A stretch of DNA of 64,000 bases from Salinibacterium sp. ZJ70 (GTDB lineage: Bacteria > Actinomycetota > Actinomycetes > Actinomycetales > Microbacteriaceae): contig NZ_CP061770.1 of the NCBI RefSeq assembly GCF_011751865.2, positions 1,178,001 to 1,242,000 of the forward strand, in the 5' to 3' direction. The notes under the pieces are model-generated. The model saw only the letters and a program-made list of their open reading frames with translations, made no database searches and was not told the origin of the DNA. Shown here in pieces: positions 61,146 to 64,000 of the stretch; within the stretch, counting starts at the first letter, position 1, and every line of letters starts with the position of its first letter. Made by a program: the position numbers and the translations under genes.

Positions 61146-61973
61146 ATGTCTTTCCCCTTCTCCGATGTCTCGAGTCGATCCATCACCGAGCTCCTCTCAC
61201 TCACAGGTCGCTCCGCGCTTGTGACGGGCGGTGCGCAGGGCCTCGGCCGTGCCATCGCCGCACGCCTGGCCGAAGCAGGAGCCGACATCGCCATCGCCGA
61301 CCTGGATGAGGAACGTGCCTCGGCATGTGCGCGCGAGCTCGCGGACACCTATTCGGTGAACGCGGTCGGCGTCGGGATGGATGTGTCGGACGAGTCCTCG
61401 GTCGTCGCCGGTGCAGAGAAGGCGGCCGCCGCACTCGGCAGCCTCGGCATCTGGGTCAACAATGCAGGGCTCTTTCCCAACATGCCCACCGCGCAGATGC
61501 CGGTGGAGATGTGGGAGCAGGTGTTCGCCGTCAACTCGCGAGGGGTCTTCCTCGGATCCCGAGAGGCCGCGAAGCGCATGACCGGCACGGGAGGTGTCAT
61601 CGTCAACATCGTGTCGACAGCTGGGTTCCAGGTTGCCGGACCCGGGATGGCGGCCTACGTCGGGTCGAAGCACGCCGTGGTCGGAATGACGAAGGCGATG
61701 GCTCTCGAATTCGCGCCCCTCGGAGTGCGTGTGCTCGGGGTCGCCCCCAGCTACGTCCCGACCGAAGGGAACATGGCGATGGCGCAGGCGATGATGGAGC
61801 AGGCGGCGGCCGCAGGAATCGAACTTCCGCCCTTCGACGTCATGAACCAGAGCCTGATCGGCCGTGTCGGCGCCCCCGACGACATCGCCCGGGTCGTGCT
61901 GTTCGCGGCATCCGACCTCTCGATGATCATGACGGGAAGCGTTCTCCTCGCTGACGCGGGGGAGACGATCTGA
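61146..61973 (+). CDS. SDR family NAD(P)-dependent oxidoreductase
   Basis: A 275-residue classical short-chain dehydrogenase. The cofactor loop TGGAQGLG is at 27-34, NNAG at 105-108 and the catalytic Ser157, Tyr171 and Lys175 (YVGSK). Asp52 after beta-2 (IADLDEE) suggests NAD(H) preference. ATG 61146 has AAGGAGG 5 nt upstream, the best ribosome site in the region. It is followed after 2 nt by a KSTD-like flavoprotein, so the pair probably acts on the same substrate, perhaps a steroid or cyclic ketone; that is inference. Confidence 0.92.
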   Translation: MSFPFSDVSSRSITELLSLTGRSALVTGGAQGLGRAIAARLAEAGADIAIADLDEERASACARELADTYSVNAVGVGMDVSDESSVVAGAEKAAAALGSLGIWVNNAGLFPNMPTAQMPVEMWEQVFAVNSRGVFLGSREAAKRMTGTGGVIVNIVSTAGFQVAGPGMAAYVGSKHAVVGMTKAMALEFAPLGVRVLGVAPSYVPTEGNMAMAQAMMEQAAAAGIELPPFDVMNQSLIGRVGAPDDIARVVLFAASDLSMIMTGSVLLADAGETI

Positions 61974-61975
61974 CG

Positions 61976-63559
61976 ATGGCGTCAACACGTGAATTCGATG
62001 TGATCGTGGTCGGCGACGGAGTCGCCGGTGCGTCGGCAGCGATCGAAGCAGCGGACGGGGGCGCTCGCGTGCTGCTGCTCGACCGCGCCTACGGCGGCGG
62101 GGCGAGCGCGCTGTCCGGAGGCGTCGTGTATGCAGGCGGTGGCACCCGACAGCAGAAGGAGGCGGGCTACTCCGATACACCCGAGAACCTCTACGCGTAC
62201 CTCAGGAATGAAGTCGGCGATGCGGTCGATGACGCCACCCTGAGGCGCTTCTGCGAGCAGAGCCCGGGGACCATCCCGTGGCTCGAGGAGCAGGGAGCCT
62301 CGTTCAGATCGAGTGTCGCGCCATACAAGACGTCCTATCCGACAGACGCGCATTACCTGTACTTCTCCGGAAACGAGAAGGCGCATCCGTACGTCGCGAG
62401 CGCGACACCGGCTCCGCGCGGTCACCGCACCGTCGCCAAGGGGCTCGCCTCCGGGAAGGCACTCTGGGCGGCGCTGCACGAGTCGGCGCTTCGCAAGGGG
62501 GTCGAGTTCATACCCATCGCGCGTGTCACGGAGCTCATCGTCGAAGACGACGCCGTCGTCGGTGTGCGGTATCGCGTTCTGGATCAGACCCATCCGAATG
62601 CCGCTCGTCATCGGCGGATGACGAAGCGCACCGCCAAGATCGGCAACTGGGCGCCCGACCTCGTGAAAGGCACGACCGACCGGATCCAGAAGCTCTGGGA
62701 TGAGGGCGCGGAGCAGCGAGAGGCCCGCGCCTCGGCGGTCATCCTCGCGGCCGGAGGCTTCATCTACAACCGGGAATGGGTTGCCGAGCACGCGCCCGAG
62801 TTCACCAAGATCTCTCCGCTCGGCACCCCCGCTGACGACGGCTCGGGAATCCAGCTCGGTATCGACGCGGGCGGCGCAGTGGACAAGATGGGCAATGTCA
62901 CGGCGTGGCGGTTCCTGTCGCCGCCGAGCGCCTTCGTCGAAGGCGTCACGGTGGGCATGAACGGTCGACGCATCCTCAACGAGGATCTCTACGGCGCGAC
63001 CCACGGAAATGCGCTCATGCGCGAGTTCGGGGGCAAGGGCTGGGCCGTGTACGACTCGCTTCACTGGAAGAAGGCGCGACGTCAGTTCTGGACCCAGACC
63101 CAGATCTTCCACAAGCTGACGGCCCTGTTCACCTTCACCCTCGGGCACAAGAAAGCTCGCTCGCTCGATGCGCTTGCGGCTCGGATGGGCGTGGATGCCG
63201 CCGAGCTGCGGCGTACTGTCGATGCCTACAACGACGGAATCGCGTCAGGTGCCGGTGATCCCGCCCACAAGGAGCTGGAACTCTGCGCGCCCGTGCTGAA
63301 GGCGCCTTTCTACGGGGTCAACATCTCGGACGACGCATCGCCGTTCTCACCGATTCCGGGCCTGACACTCGGTGGCCTCGTCGTCGACGGGGAGACAGGG
63401 CTGGTCGCGCGCGCGGATGGCAGCACCATCCGAGGCCTGTACGCGGCGGGCCGAACGGCGGTGGGAGTGTGCTCGAACAGCTACATCAGCGGTCTGGCGC
63501 TCGCCGACGGCATCTTCAGCGGGCGACGCGCGGGAGCGCACGCGGCGAGTCACCGCTAG
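61976..63559 (+). CDS. KSTD/fumarate-reductase-like FAD flavoprotein
   Basis: A 527-residue FAD-dependent oxidoreductase. The dinucleotide loop VVGDGVAGASAAIEAAD starts at residue 11; LLDRAYGGGASALSGGVVYAGGG (split 34-56) and the C-terminal LYAAGRTAVGVCSNSYISGLALADGIFSGRRAG (split about 482-514) are those of the 3-ketosteroid-delta-1-dehydrogenase and fumarate-reductase superfamily. The C-terminal SYISGLALAD resembles the S-Y-x-x-G-L-x-x-A/G end of that group. Substrate is unknown; a steroid or other cyclic ketone is the best guess from context. Confidence 0.85.
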   Translation: MASTREFDVIVVGDGVAGASAAIEAADGGARVLLLDRAYGGGASALSGGVVYAGGGTRQQKEAGYSDTPENLYAYLRNEVGDAVDDATLRRFCEQSPGTIPWLEEQGASFRSSVAPYKTSYPTDAHYLYFSGNEKAHPYVASATPAPRGHRTVAKGLASGKALWAALHESALRKGVEFIPIARVTELIVEDDAVVGVRYRVLDQTHPNAARHRRMTKRTAKIGNWAPDLVKGTTDRIQKLWDEGAEQREARASAVILAAGGFIYNREWVAEHAPEFTKISPLGTPADDGSGIQLGIDAGGAVDKMGNVTAWRFLSPPSAFVEGVTVGMNGRRILNEDLYGATHGNALMREFGGKGWAVYDSLHWKKARRQFWTQTQIFHKLTALFTFTLGHKKARSLDALAARMGVDAAELRRTVDAYNDGIASGAGDPAHKELELCAPVLKAPFYGVNISDDASPFSPIPGLTLGGLVVDGETGLVARADGSTIRGLYAAGRTAVGVCSNSYISGLALADGIFSGRRAGAHAASHR

Positions 63560-63567
63560 CCGGAGGG

Positions 63568-63600
63568 TGATCCGGCCGGGTCGCTCGACCCGCCGGATCA
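63568..63600. terminator. Bidirectional terminator after the flavoprotein
   Basis: TGATCCGGC (63568-63576) pairs with 63592-63600 and GGGTCG (63578-63583) with 63586-63591, giving a 15-bp stem with a one-base bulge. It overlaps the stop codon of the convergent gene. Confidence 0.8.
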
Positions 63601-63987
63601 GCCCGCCGCGATCATGGTGAGCACGGCGCACGCGCCCGCCCAGATGAGGCTCGCGAGCGTGCCGATGATGAACCGCTCGCGCGCGGCAGCCGAATCGAGT
63701 TCGGAGAATCGGCCGAGACCCTTGATCGCGATGACGGCCGCGGCGACCTCCGGATGTCCCACCGCGATGCCGCCGATGAGCGCAACCCGCTCGAGGTATC
63801 CGATCGTCGTGCCGCCGCGCATCACCTCGCGCTCTTCGCTCGTGCCGTCGGTGCGGATGAGGATGCCGCCGTGTGCGCCGCGGCGCACCGGCTCGCGGGT
63901 GGCGAGGTCGAGCACGTAGGTCGTGACCGGGCTCCCGCCCAGGACGCCGATCGCCGCGATGAGGAGGGCGAGCAGGACGCCGAACAC
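63598..63987 (-). CDS. Hypothetical membrane protein, reaches window edge
   Basis: At least 129 residues with an N-terminal membrane helix (GVLLALLIAAIGVLGG), a short soluble stretch, and further hydrophobic helices near VALIGGIAVGHPEVAAAVIAIKG (split) and at the C-terminus (IIGTLASLIWAGACAVLTMI). The frame is open to the end of the window without a ribosome site before GTG 63987, so the gene may begin outside. No family recognised. Confidence 0.6.
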   Translation of the reverse strand: MFGVLLALLIAAIGVLGGSPVTTYVLDLATREPVRRGAHGGILIRTDGTSEEREVMRGGTTIGYLERVALIGGIAVGHPEVAAAVIAIKGLGRFSELDSAAARERFIIGTLASLIWAGACAVLTMIAAG

Positions 63988-64000
63988 GGGAGGCTCGGGC

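Overview
This 64 kb window is high-GC DNA with tightly packed genes. It reads as chromosome of an actinobacterium of the family Microbacteriaceae, and is Microbacterium-like. The support is the gene neighbourhoods (clgR-DUF3046-recA-recX-miaB-miaA-dapF-hflX-lexA-LysM gene, hisC-hisB-hisH-priA, infC-rpmI-rplT, argC-J-B-D-F), the bifunctional-type PriA instead of a plain HisA, ThyX thymidylate synthase, DUF5302/DUF3046/DUF1844 proteins, frequent GTG starts and many promoters of TANNNT type placed 6-8 nt before a start codon (leaderless mRNAs). I see no rRNA or tRNA gene, CRISPR array, prophage or insertion sequence. Species cannot be fixed from the sequence alone.

Layout. 0-5.9 kb: a MarP-like membrane serine protease, rpsO, a thioredoxin, and a flavin pair (luciferase-like monooxygenase plus FMN reductase). 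5.9-13.1 kb: pnp behind a long structured leader, then three interpolated genes (PEBP, aldo/keto reductase, TetR with a 36-bp palindrome), then the M16 peptidase usually found beside pnp, and a histidine phosphatase. 13.1-20.2 kb: a GNAT gene, dapB, an OsmC protein, thyX, an AbiEi/DUF559 gene bracketed by two copies of an ordered repeat module, dapA and ribonuclease J. 20.2-27.2 kb: a MacB-like adaptor/ATPase/permease triad, ftsK, pgsA, cinA. 27.3-37.0 kb: the DNA-damage region with recA, recX and lexA and a LexA-controlled LysM protein, plus miaB, miaA, dapF, hflX. 37.1-41.5 kb: histidine biosynthesis, SseB, DUF1844. 41.5-50.9 kb: infC-rpmI-rplT, an RNA 2'-O-methyltransferase, a glutamate-type ABC importer on the minus strand, pheS-pheT. 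51-60.5 kb: a lipoprotein, a DUF937 protein, the arginine operon argC-J-B-D-F behind an arginine-rich leader peptide, argH with its own promoter, and a 3-methyladenine glycosylase with a probable CUG start. 60.5-64 kb: a TetR regulator divergent from an SDR plus a KSTD-like flavoprotein, and a membrane-protein gene that reaches the window edge.

How the parts work together. RecA and LexA form the SOS circuit; SOS boxes lie before recA and lexA, and twin boxes sit on the promoter of the LysM gene, a likely division brake. PNPase and RNase J are RNA decay enzymes. DapA, DapB and DapF serve lysine and meso-diaminopimelate synthesis; the arg and his clusters are nearly complete pathways, although argG, argR and the remaining his genes are not here.

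The two observations most worth following are: (1) two copies of an array of four 12-bp sites at offsets 0, +21, -99 and -120, exactly flanking an AbiEi-like/DUF559 nuclease gene; and (2) a 27-codon leaderless ORF with six Arg codons in eight, plus mutually exclusive hairpins, just upstream of argC, which looks like an arginine attenuator.
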